NCBI RefSeq assembly: GCF_001513975.1
Contig: NZ_KQ947986.1
Location: forward strand, 784,713 to 848,712
From: Streptomyces curacoi
GTDB lineage: Bacteria; Actinomycetota; Actinomycetes; Streptomycetales; Streptomycetaceae
Direction of reading: 5' to 3'
Length of the DNA: 64,000 nucleotides
A model generated the notes under the pieces. That model saw only the letters and a program-made list of their open reading frames with translations, made no database searches and was not told the origin of the DNA. This document shows, piece by piece, positions 51,098 to 60,189 of the stretch. Position 1 is the first letter of the stretch, and each line of letters starts with the position of its first letter. The position numbers and the translations under genes were made by a program.

Positions 51098-52942
51098 TCA
51101 CAGGATCAGGCGTGGTCGGTAGGCCTCGATCCAGGTGTGCAGGTCCAGGAACTTCTCCAGGGCCGCTCGGTGGCCGTGGGGGTTGGGGTGATGTGTGGGG
51201 TCTTGGGAGGCGGCCTTCCTCGCTGCTGCTGGGTCGAACAGCAGGAAGACGTCGTGGTCGGGTTGGGCGAGGATCTGGCGAGCCTGGTCTTGCAGAGCGC
51301 AGACGTAACGTGGGTCGCGGGTCATGGGGTACGGGCTTTTGAGGCGTCTGAGCACGCTGTCCGGCACGACTGGTCGTGCGGCGGCCCGGAGCACGCTCTT
51401 CTCCCGATGGTCCGCGACATGGAACGGCCAGGGGATGTTGAAGGCGTATTCAGCGAGGCGGTGGTCGCAGAAGGGCACGCGCACTTCCAGCCCTACTGCC
51501 ATGCTGAGCCGGTCTTTGCGTTCCAGCATCCCGGCCAAGCTGTGTGTCAGATGGAGGTGGAGAAGTTCGCGTGAGCGGCGCTGTAGGGGGTTTTCGCCGT
51601 CGAGTGTCGGAGTACGTGCGAGGGACTGACGGTAGCTGTGATCGGCGTACCCGGGCATGTCCAGCGCCGCCGAAAGGTCGGGGGGCAGGAACGTGCGTTC
51701 CTGGCGTACTTGGCCAAGGGCTGCTGTCAGCCAGGGAAAGCCGTGGCCTTGGCGGAGGGCGGCGTCGTGGAACCACCAGTAGCCACCGAACATCTCGTCG
51801 GCGCCTTCGCCGGACAGCGCGACCGTTGAGTGTTCGCGTATGGCGGTGAACAGTTGGATCAGAGAGTGGTCCATGTCGCCGCGGCCGACCGGCAGGTCGC
51901 GAGCCCGTATGGCGGCCTGGCGAATCGAAGGGTCGGAGAGGTGTGCGGCGTCCAGCACCAGATCGGTGTGATCGGCGTCCAGGTGCTGGGCGACGGTGCG
52001 CACATACGGTGCGTCAGGACTGACATTGTGGGCGTCGCGGGCGAAGTGGTCGGCGTGTCCGCGGAAGTCCACCGAGAAGGTGCGCAGACTCTCATCGTGC
52101 GCACAGAGCTCGCTCGCCGCGAGTCCGGCGATGGCGCTCGAGTCGAGTCCACCGGACAGCAGCACGCACCGTGGCACGTCAGCCACGAGTTGCTCGCGTA
52201 CGGAGTTCGTGAGCAGTTCCCGAGTCCGGTGGACGGTGGTGGCGAAGTCGTCCGTGTGTGGACGGGCCGTCAGCCGCCAATAGGTGGTTTCCCGGACACC
52301 GCCGCGATCAACGGTCGCAAGGGAACCAGGCTGCAGTTCCCGCATACCGCGCCAGATGGCGACTCCGGGAGACTTGATTCCCAGCATGATTTCGCGCAGT
52401 CCGTCGTGGTCGACGGCGGCCTCGACGCTGGGATGGCTGAGGATGGCCTTGGGTTCGGAACCGAACAGTACTCCGTCAGCGGTGAGCGCGTAGTAGAGCG
52501 GCTTGATGCCCAGCCTGTCGCGGACCATGAGCAGGCGCTCGCTGCGGCCGTCCCAGATCGCGAAGGCGTACATGCCGATGAGGTGATCGACGAGACGGTC
52601 ACCCCACTCCAGGTAGGCGCGGAGTACTACTTCGGTGTCGCTCGCTGTGTGGAAAGGATGGCCGCGCCCCCGCAGGTACTGCCGCAGGGCGGTGAAGTTG
52701 TATGTCTCCCCGCTGTAAGTCATGACGATCGGGCCGTCGGCGGTCTCGACCGTCATCGGCTGGGCGCCGCCGTCGAGATCGATGATGGCCAGGCGCCGGT
52801 GGCCGAGGGCTGCGTGTCGACTGATCCAGACCGCGGATGCGTCCGGCCCTCGGGTGGCCACGGAGCGGGTCATGGCCTCCAGGGTCTCCCGGTGAGGCCT
52901 GAGGTCCGCGTCGAAGGCAATCCAGCCTGCAATGCCGCACAT
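51098..52942 (-). CDS. asnB: Asparagine synthetase (glutamine-hydrolysing), AsnB type
   Basis: A protein of 614 residues starting MCGIAGWIAF, so Cys2 is the glutaminase nucleophile. The N-terminal domain has RGPDASAVW and HRRLAIIDLDGGAQPM. The synthetase domain has the ATP pyrophosphatase loop VLLSGGLDSSAIAGLAAS and LSGEGADEMFGGYWW. It uses glutamine-derived ammonia to amidate a carboxylate through an adenylate. As the last gene of an operon with panD and oxidative enzymes it is more likely a pathway enzyme than housekeeping asparagine supply: it could amidate a chain end or form another amide. The substrate is inference. Confidence 0.88.
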   Translation of the reverse strand: MCGIAGWIAFDADLRPHRETLEAMTRSVATRGPDASAVWISRHAALGHRRLAIIDLDGGAQPMTVETADGPIVMTYSGETYNFTALRQYLRGRGHPFHTASDTEVVLRAYLEWGDRLVDHLIGMYAFAIWDGRSERLLMVRDRLGIKPLYYALTADGVLFGSEPKAILSHPSVEAAVDHDGLREIMLGIKSPGVAIWRGMRELQPGSLATVDRGGVRETTYWRLTARPHTDDFATTVHRTRELLTNSVREQLVADVPRCVLLSGGLDSSAIAGLAASELCAHDESLRTFSVDFRGHADHFARDAHNVSPDAPYVRTVAQHLDADHTDLVLDAAHLSDPSIRQAAIRARDLPVGRGDMDHSLIQLFTAIREHSTVALSGEGADEMFGGYWWFHDAALRQGHGFPWLTAALGQVRQERTFLPPDLSAALDMPGYADHSYRQSLARTPTLDGENPLQRRSRELLHLHLTHSLAGMLERKDRLSMAVGLEVRVPFCDHRLAEYAFNIPWPFHVADHREKSVLRAAARPVVPDSVLRRLKSPYPMTRDPRYVCALQDQARQILAQPDHDVFLLFDPAAARKAASQDPTHHPNPHGHRAALEKFLDLHTWIEAYRPRLIL

Positions 52943-53006
52943 GGTGTTCTCCTGGTTTCGGCTCTGCCCGAGCGGACTCGCCGGTGCGCAGGGCGGTCGG
53001 CGCTGT

Positions 53007-53429
53007 TCAGTCGGTGAAGATGTGGTCGCCGCGGCAGGTGGTGCCATCTGGGGTGGCTTCGGCAGGGTCGGCCCCCAGGAGAACGACTCTGTTGTCGCTG
53101 TCCACATGGACGATCCGGGGAACGAGGAGGGCCGCTTCGGCGTCCAGGACTTGGGCGTAGGAGATGATGATGACGGTGTCGCCCGGGCTGATGAGCCGGG
53201 CTGCGGCTCCGTTGATGCCGACGACGCCGGTGCCCCGGGGACCCTCGATGATGTAGGTGGACAGTCGGTTGCCGTTGTCGATGTCGACGATGTCGACCTT
53301 TTCCCCGGGCAGCAGGTCCGCGGCCTCCATCAGGTCGGCGTCCAGAGTCAGTGATCCGACGTAGTGCAGGTCGGCCTGGGTGACGGTGGCGCGGTGCACC
53401 TTTGACTTGAACATGGAGCGGTAGTACAT
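53007..53429 (-). CDS. panD: Aspartate 1-decarboxylase (PanD), beta-alanine forming
   Basis: A protein of 140 residues starting [20 protein letters not shown], equal in layout to bacterial PanD. The self-cleavage site Gly25-Ser26 is in [10 protein letters not shown], producing the pyruvoyl cofactor. [20 protein letters not shown] and [20 protein letters not shown] complete the active site. It turns L-aspartate into beta-alanine. No panB or panC is present and it sits between asnB and an aldehyde dehydrogenase, so it probably supplies beta-alanine to the product of this cluster rather than to pantothenate. The C-terminal 15 residues extend beyond the usual end. Confidence 0.93.
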   Translation of the reverse strand: MYYRSMFKSKVHRATVTQADLHYVGSLTLDADLMEAADLLPGEKVDIVDIDNGNRLSTYIIEGPRGTGVVGINGAAARLISPGDTVIIISYAQVLDAEAALLVPRIVHVDSDNRVVLLGADPAEATPDGTTCRGDHIFTD

Positions 53430-53498
53430 GTGTCTGCCCTTCTCTCGGTGGTGGGTTGACTGGGGACTGGATACCGACGAGTGCCTGGCCCGGTCGTG

Positions 53499-54917
53499 TC
53501 AGAGCTGGATCGCCTTGGTCTCCAGGAGTTCCTCCAGGCCGGCCCGGCCGCCCTCACGGCCGTTGCCGGACTGCTTGTAGCCGCCGAACGGTGCGTTGGG
53601 ATCGAAGGCCGACCCGTTGACCTGGATCTGACCGGCACGGAGTTCGCGGGCGACAGCCAGGGCGCGGTCCTCGTCCGCCGACCAGACCGCAGCGGCCAGG
53701 CCGTAGTTGGTGTTGTTCGCGATGCGGACGGCCTCGGCTTGCGTTTCGTACGTCTCGATGGCCAGCACCGGGCCGAACACCTCCTGGTGGTGGATGGCCA
53801 TGTCGCTGGTGACCCGGGACAGGATGGTGGGGCGGACGAAGAAGCCGCGGCTTGGCTCGGGAGGGGGCGCTTCTCCTCCGGTGACGAGCTTCGCTCCACT
53901 GGCCAGCGCGTTGCGGATATGCGTGCGCACCTGATGGCGCTGGGCAGAGGAGATCAGCGGTCCCAGCCGGGTCTGCTCGTGGCCGGGGTCGGCGGGCACC
54001 CATTCCCGGGCGCAGTGGCGTGCCAGTTCCTCCGTTTCTCCGAGTACGGAGCGTGGCACGATGAGTCGGGTGAGAGCCGAGCAGGTTTGGCCGTTGTTGA
54101 GGAATGAGGCTGCCAGCACGGCGGGGACGACGCGCGCGGGGTCGGCGTCGGGGAGCATCACTGCGGGGCTCTTGCCGCCCAGTTCCAGTGTCACTTTCTT
54201 GATCGTCTCAGCGGCCATGGATGCGACGCGGCGGCCCGCGCGCGTGGAACCGGTGAAGGAGACCACGTCGACCTCGGGGTGCGCGGCCAGCGCCTCCCCT
54301 ACATCGGGACCGGTGCCGCTGACGAGGTTGAAGACGCCGGGCGGCAAGCCGACGAAGTCGATGATGTCGGTCAGGTGCCAGACGCTGAGCGGTGCGAGTT
54401 CGCTGGGTTTCAGGACGACGGTGTTGCCGGCGGCCAGCGCGTAGGCGACCTTCGCGGCGACTTGGTGCAGGGGAAAGTTCCAGGGTGTGATGGCCGCAAC
54501 TACGCCGTAGGGCTCGCGCACGACCAGCGACGGCCCCTGGCGCTGTTCGAAGGGGTATGCCAGCGCGGTCTGCGCGGCCTGCAAGAAGCTGTTGACAGGC
54601 AGCGTGACCTGCACCGCCCGGGAGAAGGCGATCGGGCATCCGACGTCTTGTGTGATCAGCTGGGCCAGATCTCCCGCGCGGCGGGTCAGTTCCGCTGCGA
54701 TGGCCCGCAGGTAGCCGGCGCGTTCGGCCACGCCGGTACGCGACCAGGGGCCGAAGGCGGCACGGGCGGCGGTGACTGCGGCGTCCGCGTCCCGTGCTGT
54801 GCCGGCGGGCACTCGGGCCAGTGGCTGCTCGGTCGCCGGGTCGACAACGGTGAGCCTGGCTGGATTGTGCGACGGCGTCCAGGCGCCGTTGAGATAGATG
54901 CGGTCGTAGGCGGGCAC
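53499..54917 (-). CDS. NAD(P)-dependent aldehyde dehydrogenase
   Basis: A protein of 472 residues with GTG start. The active-site set is complete: Asn147 in ITPWNFPLHQ, Glu245 in VTLELGGKSPAVML, Cys279 in LNNGQTCSALTRL, and the cofactor loop FTGSTRAGRRVA. It oxidises an aldehyde to a carboxylic acid. It lies 69 bp upstream of panD in the leftward operon and could oxidise a terminal aldehyde made by the two flavin oxidases, or prepare a carboxylate for AsnB. The precise substrate is unknown. Confidence 0.9.
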   Translation of the reverse strand: MPAYDRIYLNGAWTPSHNPARLTVVDPATEQPLARVPAGTARDADAAVTAARAAFGPWSRTGVAERAGYLRAIAAELTRRAGDLAQLITQDVGCPIAFSRAVQVTLPVNSFLQAAQTALAYPFEQRQGPSLVVREPYGVVAAITPWNFPLHQVAAKVAYALAAGNTVVLKPSELAPLSVWHLTDIIDFVGLPPGVFNLVSGTGPDVGEALAAHPEVDVVSFTGSTRAGRRVASMAAETIKKVTLELGGKSPAVMLPDADPARVVPAVLAASFLNNGQTCSALTRLIVPRSVLGETEELARHCAREWVPADPGHEQTRLGPLISSAQRHQVRTHIRNALASGAKLVTGGEAPPPEPSRGFFVRPTILSRVTSDMAIHHQEVFGPVLAIETYETQAEAVRIANNTNYGLAAAVWSADEDRALAVARELRAGQIQVNGSAFDPNAPFGGYKQSGNGREGGRAGLEELLETKAIQL

Positions 54918-54955
54918 GTGCGCTCCGTACTCGTTGCTGGGCGGGGGTTGGAGGC

Positions 54956-55906
54956 CTAGGCGGCGCAGTGGGCGCGCAGGGCGGCGGTGATGTCCTGGCG
55001 TGCCTGCTGTGCCGCGGTGAGCCAGGGCAGCAGGAAGAAGACGTGCAGCGCGCCGTTGTAGCGCTGTGTCGTGGCGGTCACGTGGCTGCTCCGCAGACGC
55101 CGGGCGTACTCCTCCGCTTCATCTCTGAGCGGGTCGCATTCGGCGGTGAGGATCAGCGCCGGCGGGAGTCCGGCATGGTCTTCGGCGAGCAGGGGGGAGG
55201 CGTAGGGGTTGACCGCTTCCTCGGGGGAGGGCAGGTAGAGGTTCCAGAAGTGGTCCATGGAGGCACGGGTGTTGAGATGGCCCGTGGCGTACTGGTCGTA
55301 GGAGGGGAAGGGGGGATCGCCTGCGGGGGCGAGAGGGGGGCAGATGAGCACTTGCAGGTCGATGTGCGGACCGCCGCGGTCTCTGGCCATGAGGCAGGCG
55401 GCAGCTGCCAGATTCCCTCCGGCGCTCTCTCCCGCGATGACCAGCCGTCCGTCCGCCCCCAACTCCTTGGTCCGCACGGCCAGGGCCTTGACGGCGGCGT
55501 AGGCGTCCTCGGCGGGTCCGGGGAAGCGGGTCTCGGGAGCGCGTCGGTATTCGACACTGGCCACCACGGCGCCGGTGGCGTTGGCGAGGCTCCGCAGCGG
55601 TGTGTCGAGCAGTTCGACATCTCCGGCGATCCAGCCCCCGCCGTGGAAGAACACCATCAGCGGACGGGGACGTCCGGGCTGCTGGACGGGCATATAGACA
55701 CGGACGGGCAGCAGCCCCGCGGGGCCGGGTATGTGGGTCTCGGTAATCTTTTCCACGGTCTCGGCAGGGCCTTGGGCCTGCCTGAGGCCGCTCATGAGTT
55801 CACGGGTGGTGGGTACGCCGACCTGGTCGAAAGGCGGCATACGCTGTTCTGCCACACGATCGAGGAAGGCAGCGGCCTGCGGGTGCAACGGCACAGCGAC
55901 TCCCAT
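54956..55906 (-). CDS. Alpha/beta hydrolase, hormone-sensitive-lipase type
   Basis: A protein of 316 residues with the HSL-family oxyanion motif HGGGW (88-92, in LMVFFHGGGWIAGD), nucleophile Ser161 in IAGESAGGNLAAAA, acid in TAECDPLRDEAEEY, and His in YNGALHVFFLLPW. No signal peptide. Such enzymes cleave small esters or lactones. In this operon, next to a Baeyer-Villiger-type monooxygenase, a natural role is hydrolysing the ester the monooxygenase makes; that is inference. Confidence 0.88.
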   Translation of the reverse strand: MGVAVPLHPQAAAFLDRVAEQRMPPFDQVGVPTTRELMSGLRQAQGPAETVEKITETHIPGPAGLLPVRVYMPVQQPGRPRPLMVFFHGGGWIAGDVELLDTPLRSLANATGAVVASVEYRRAPETRFPGPAEDAYAAVKALAVRTKELGADGRLVIAGESAGGNLAAAACLMARDRGGPHIDLQVLICPPLAPAGDPPFPSYDQYATGHLNTRASMDHFWNLYLPSPEEAVNPYASPLLAEDHAGLPPALILTAECDPLRDEAEEYARRLRSSHVTATTQRYNGALHVFFLLPWLTAAQQARQDITAALRAHCAA

Positions 55907-55993
55907 GCGTTGTAGACGCCTTCACGGCGCAGTGGGCTGGTGGACGCAGCGGCGGGTCATCATCAGGCGGGGCGTGGCCCGCATGTCACGGCT

Positions 55994-57460
55994 TCAGCCG
56001 CCCGGCTGGTAGTGCGCCAGGTTCACCCGCCTCGTACGGCGTCGGTACTCCGTGGTCTGACCAGGCCAGTTGGTGGTGACGTGTTCGTTCGTTCCCCGGT
56101 ACCAGTTGCGGCAGGTGGCCCACACCGTGCCGCTCAGACGTCGGCGCATCTCGGCGGTGAAGCTCGCCTCGGTCTCGGGCCGGACCTCGAGGTGCCTGCG
56201 CCTTCCCCTCCTGATCAGGCGCAGGGCGTCGATGATGTAGCGGATCTGGCTTTCGACCATGTAGACGACCGAGCCGGCACCGACGTTCGTGTGCGGGCCG
56301 TACAGCAGGAACATGTTGGGGAAGCCGGGGACGGTCATCCCGAGGTGAGCCCGTGCGCCGTCTCGCCAGGTGTCGGACAGTACGCGGCGGCCACGGCCTG
56401 TGATCCGCAAGGACGCGAGGAAGTTGGTGGCGCAGAATCCCGTGGCGTAGATGATGGCGTCAACCCGGTGTTCCGCCCCTCTCCCGGTGCGGACGCCGTG
56501 TTCGGTGATCTCACTGATCGTGTCGGTGACCAGTTCGACGTGGGGCCGGTTGAAGGTCGGATAGTAGTCGCTCGAGATGCCGATCCTCTTGCAGCCCACC
56601 TCGTCCTGGGGCGTGAGGCGCTCGCGGACGGACGGGTCGTGGACCTGTCGCTCCAGTTGGGCGGCGCAGCCATAGGAGGTCAGGCGGCTGATCGGCCAGC
56701 GGCGGGTCAGGCCGGGTACCGCCGACTCGTTGAACAGCCACCACCCGAGTCGTGCCGCTTTGCCGGCGAGCCGGCCGACACCGGCCGAGCGACGGCGGTA
56801 GGCACGGTCCCAGCGCGGCACGATGTAGGGCGCTGAACGCTGAAATACCGTCAGGTGCGCTGCTTGCGCGGCGACCTGGGGGACGATCTGTATGGCGCTC
56901 GCTCCGGTCCCGATGACCGCGACCCTACGGCCGCGCAGGTCGTAGCTGTGGTCCCAGCGCGCGGAGTGAAAGGACTTGCCGGTGAAGCGGTCGGCGCCGG
57001 GGATGTCGGGGTAGAACGGTTGGTTCAGCTGACCGCATGCCGGGACGAGGACGTCCGCTTCGAGAATCTCCCCCGTCCCGGTGCGCACCCGCCAGCGCCC
57101 TGCGCCCTCGTCGAAATCCGCCCGGCGGACTTCCGTCCCGAGCCGCAGGTGCTCGTCGAGGCCGTGCTTGTCGGCGCAGCCGCGCAAATAGTCGAGGATC
57201 TCCCGCTGGCCGGCGTAGCGCTGGGTCCAGTTATGGGGTTCGAAGGAATACGAATACAGGTGAGCGGGGATGTCGCACGCCGCGCCCGGATAGGTGTTGT
57301 CCCGCCACACCCCGCCGATGTCGTCGGCCTTCTCCAGGATGGTGAAGTGGTGATGGCCGCTTCGCTTGAGGGCCATGCCCAGGCCCAGGCCGCTCAGCCC
57401 GGCCCCGACGATGAGCACGTGGGGAACGTCGTTCCGGCGGCGTGGGGGCCGGCGGATCAT
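55994..57460 (-). CDS. Flavin monooxygenase, Baeyer-Villiger type
   Basis: A protein of 488 residues from the ATG at 57460, which overlaps the stop of the upstream oxidase gene (ATGA). FAD motif VLIVGAGLSGLGLGMAL, then GVWRDNTYPGAACDIPAHLY, the Baeyer-Villiger fingerprint F159-T-G-x3-H165-x3-W169 and the second Rossmann motif VAVIGTGASAIQIVPQVA. Group members insert oxygen next to a carbonyl, giving esters or lactones, using NADPH and O2. The hydrolase gene that follows could open the product. Confidence 0.9.
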   Translation of the reverse strand: MIRRPPRRRNDVPHVLIVGAGLSGLGLGMALKRSGHHHFTILEKADDIGGVWRDNTYPGAACDIPAHLYSYSFEPHNWTQRYAGQREILDYLRGCADKHGLDEHLRLGTEVRRADFDEGAGRWRVRTGTGEILEADVLVPACGQLNQPFYPDIPGADRFTGKSFHSARWDHSYDLRGRRVAVIGTGASAIQIVPQVAAQAAHLTVFQRSAPYIVPRWDRAYRRRSAGVGRLAGKAARLGWWLFNESAVPGLTRRWPISRLTSYGCAAQLERQVHDPSVRERLTPQDEVGCKRIGISSDYYPTFNRPHVELVTDTISEITEHGVRTGRGAEHRVDAIIYATGFCATNFLASLRITGRGRRVLSDTWRDGARAHLGMTVPGFPNMFLLYGPHTNVGAGSVVYMVESQIRYIIDALRLIRRGRRRHLEVRPETEASFTAEMRRRLSGTVWATCRNWYRGTNEHVTTNWPGQTTEYRRRTRRVNLAHYQPGG

Positions 57461-58854
57461 GACGCCTCGCCGGACGCTGGAGGGATGTTGTGGTTGAACC
57501 GCAGCACGTTGTGGGGGTCGTACTGGGCCTTGACCTCGGACAGGCGTGCCAGCCGGTGGTCGTTCCAGAAGGCGCGGACACGGTCGGTGTCGTCGTCTTC
57601 GGAGGTCGTGTTCAGGTAGGTGTTGCCGGAGCCGAAGGTCTTCAGCATCGTTCCCACGTTCTTCACCCAGGTGCGGCAACGATCGGAGTCCGCCTCGTCC
57701 TTCCACTGGCAGATCACGTGGATCAGCCAGCTGTCCTCACGATGCGCGAACGCCGTGGCGTCAGGGGGCACGTCGGTCGCTGCCGTGTCGAAGGGGTGGA
57801 TGTTGACGGTGGTGAGCGAGGAGGGCAGATCGCTGCCGATGGCGGCGAGGACGGCGATCTCCTCGGTGCCCATGCGGGGCAGGAACTCGCTGGTCCAGTA
57901 ATGGAGATTGCCGGCCGGGGTGAAGGTGTCGAGCATGGACTGCACCGCCACGAGCGGCATCGGGCCGATGCTGTCATAGAGCGGACCACCGTACTCCCGA
58001 AGAGGCCTGACGGCCTCCCATGCCTCTTCCATCGGCCCGAAGTAGCGCACGAACAGCGTGATCAGCGGCACGCCGTGGAAGGCCTCGGGCACGAAGTCCG
58101 CCGCGGGAGCGTGGATGAACAGGGCGTCCGCGCTGAGATGCGCCGGGCTGGTGGCGCTGAAGTCCCGCAAGAACGCGAGAACCTCCTCCGCCTGGTCGAC
58201 CGGGTGCGCCAGGAATCCCGCCAGCATGGTCGGGCCGACCGGGTGGGCGCGGAACTCGAAAGAGGTGACCACGCCGAAGTTCCCGCCGCCCCCACGCAGT
58301 GCCCAGAACAGTTCCGGATGGCTGTCGGCGCTCGCCGTCACCAGCTCGCCGTCCACGGTGACCATGTCGGCGGACAGGAGGTTGTCGCACGTCAGCCCGT
58401 ACTTGTGGAGCATCATGCCCACGCCGCCGTTGAGGGTGAGTCCCGCGATGCCGGTCTCTGACATCTGTCCGGTGGGGATGGCGAGGCCGTGCAGCTGCGT
58501 CTCGCGGTCCACGTCTGCGAGCAGTGCGCCGCCCTGGACCCGCACCGTGCGGCGCACCGGGTCGACGTGGACACCCCGCATGCGGGAGAGGTCGATGACC
58601 AGGCCGCCGTCGCACGTACCGTGACCTGCGACGCTGTGTCCGCCGCCGCGGACGGCGATCAGCAGCCCCTCCTCGCGGGCGAAGCGGATCGCCTGGACGA
58701 CGTCGGCAGTGCCCAGGCATCGCGCGATAGCCGCCGGGCGCTTGTCGATCATGGCGTTGTAGACCCGGCGCGCGGTGTCGTAGCCGGCGTCTGCAGGCCT
58801 GAGAACCTCGCCGAGCAGCGCGCCGCGCAGGCGATCGAGCGCATCATTGTTCAT
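57457..58854 (-). CDS. FAD-linked oxidase of the berberine-bridge-enzyme type, bicovalent flavin
   Basis: A protein of 465 residues. PCMH-type FAD domain: His73 in AVRGGGHSVAGHGTC and Cys156 in KYGLTCDNLLSADM are the two flavin-attachment residues, so FAD should be bicovalent. The substrate domain follows, ending with the BBE signature YDPHNVLRFNHNIPP. Enzymes of this group oxidise alcohols, sugars or polyketide intermediates with O2. No signal peptide. It is translationally coupled to the monooxygenase gene. Confidence 0.9.
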   Translation of the reverse strand: MNNDALDRLRGALLGEVLRPADAGYDTARRVYNAMIDKRPAAIARCLGTADVVQAIRFAREEGLLIAVRGGGHSVAGHGTCDGGLVIDLSRMRGVHVDPVRRTVRVQGGALLADVDRETQLHGLAIPTGQMSETGIAGLTLNGGVGMMLHKYGLTCDNLLSADMVTVDGELVTASADSHPELFWALRGGGGNFGVVTSFEFRAHPVGPTMLAGFLAHPVDQAEEVLAFLRDFSATSPAHLSADALFIHAPAADFVPEAFHGVPLITLFVRYFGPMEEAWEAVRPLREYGGPLYDSIGPMPLVAVQSMLDTFTPAGNLHYWTSEFLPRMGTEEIAVLAAIGSDLPSSLTTVNIHPFDTAATDVPPDATAFAHREDSWLIHVICQWKDEADSDRCRTWVKNVGTMLKTFGSGNTYLNTTSEDDDTDRVRAFWNDHRLARLSEVKAQYDPHNVLRFNHNIPPASGEAS

Positions 58855-58897
58855 GAAATCTCTCCGCGTGTTTGAGTCCGGCCAGGAGGAGGCGCTG

Positions 58898-59395
58898 TCA
58901 CTTTCGGGCGATGACGGACGTCGTCGCGGCGGGTTCCACAGCGCGCTTTCCCTTGTTCTGCCTTCGGTTCTCCAGGAATTCCACGAATGCGTGGTGCATG
59001 CCGTCCGGGATCTTTGTCAGCACGCCGCGCTCGGGGTCGACAAAGGCGTGGACGGTCCGGGCCTCGGCGATAAGTTGACCGCCGCGTTTCCGGTAGATCT
59101 CGTAATAGTAGGTCAGGGTGCCCGGAGTGGCCGCCCAGGTCTTGACCACGAGATCGTCCAGATATTTTGCCGCAGCGTGGTACCGGACCTGCAGATCGGT
59201 CGTCGCGATCTGGTACTTGCGGTAATCGGCGCCGATGTCCAGGGCGAATTTCTCCCGCCCCAGATCGAACCACGGGATGTAGCTGGCGTAGTAGGCGTGT
59301 CCCTGCAGGTCGCACTCCCCCCACCGGACCCGGACCGTGGCCTCTACGTTGACGTCGCGCATGATGTTGGTCGCGGACTGCACTAGACGCGGCAT
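58898..59395 (-). CDS. Hot-dog fold acyl-CoA/acyl-ACP thioesterase
   Basis: 165 residues from the ATG at 59395; the longer frame to 59509 is unlikely because GGGAGG lies before the shorter start. The 4-hydroxybenzoyl-CoA thioesterase pattern is visible: VRVRWGECDLQGHAYYASYI with Asp29, then QVRYHAAAKYLDDLVVKTWA and TYYYEIYRKRGGQLIAEART. It is the first gene of the leftward operon and faces the chain-building operon, so it is the natural candidate to release the finished acyl chain from the carrier protein. Confidence 0.85.
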   Translation of the reverse strand: MPRLVQSATNIMRDVNVEATVRVRWGECDLQGHAYYASYIPWFDLGREKFALDIGADYRKYQIATTDLQVRYHAAAKYLDDLVVKTWAATPGTLTYYYEIYRKRGGQLIAEARTVHAFVDPERGVLTKIPDGMHHAFVEFLENRRQNKGKRAVEPAATTSVIARK

Positions 59396-59742
59396 GTTTC
59401 GTTGATCCTCCCGAACGCGCGGGCGCTTTACCGGCATGAAATCCTGCGCCATCCACCACGGGCCGGCCTGCCCGAATGCCAAGAACGCTAGGAATTGACC
59501 AGGCAGCACGTCAATCGCCGAACTCGAATATTTCCAGTTTCTTTCAAATCTTTCAGCACTGTTTCGGCATATTCAGCGACCGCGCGTGACGCTGACCAGG
59601 ATCTTACGCTGCCATTGACCCGGCGAGAATGCCCCCATAAGGTCATCCCGACCGAAGGGGAATTACTCACTTTTCGGCTCGGCCTCGGCCTATCAAGCAG
59701 TCCATTCCTATCGCCTTCCGGTGAAGAGGCGGAGAGTATGCC
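59396..59742. promoter_or_regulatory. Divergent promoter region of the biosynthetic cluster (347 bp)
   Basis: No credible gene. The segment 59500-59700 is clearly A/T-richer than anything nearby (AATATTTCCAGTTTC, GGCATATTCAGC, TTACTCACTTTTCGG), as expected for promoters of the two divergent operons. I see no clean operator palindrome. Confidence 0.55.
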
Positions 59743-60189
59743 ATGCTAATTTCGGATGCGGTCCGGAGAATTCCGGCGCACCTGCAATCGGCCGGTGTGG
59801 ACCTAGTGGACCTGGCGCGCTTCGAGCGGGCCGTGGACCGCTGCGGGGACTCACTGGCGTTTCGGTACTTCACAGCGCACGAACGCCGGATTGCCAAGGA
59901 ATGGGCCACGGAGGAGCGGTCCGCCGCTGAGGTCCTCGCTCACTTCTTCGGAGTGAAGGAAAGCGTCGTCAAGCTGATGGGGGGCCTTCCCGCCGCCGGC
60001 CGACTGGCCGATATCTCTGTGGCCGTCCCGGACGGCGGCTGGGGCTCGGAGCACTGGACAGTGCACCTGAGCGGTCCGCTGGCCCCATGGTCCCGGTCCG
60101 ACCACGGGATCGTGGGTGCCTCAGCCCGGCTGGAGGATGGTCTGGCGCTCGCTTGGGCCGCGGCTCCCAGCGAGGGTGGGGCGCCATGA
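59743..60189 (+). CDS. AcpS-type 4'-phosphopantetheinyl transferase
   Basis: A protein of 148 residues with the AcpS signatures: AGVDLVDLARFERAVDR (metal-binding Asp20) and AHFFGVKESVVKLMGG (Glu73 and Lys77), then SGPLAPWSRSDHGIVGASAR. It moves phosphopantetheine from CoA to the Ser of a carrier protein, here most likely Ser54 of the ACP encoded at 61969. It is the first gene of the rightward operon and overlaps the next gene by ATGA. Being inside the cluster, it is probably dedicated rather than the primary AcpS. Confidence 0.85.
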   Translation: MLISDAVRRIPAHLQSAGVDLVDLARFERAVDRCGDSLAFRYFTAHERRIAKEWATEERSAAEVLAHFFGVKESVVKLMGGLPAAGRLADISVAVPDGGWGSEHWTVHLSGPLAPWSRSDHGIVGASARLEDGLALAWAAAPSEGGAP

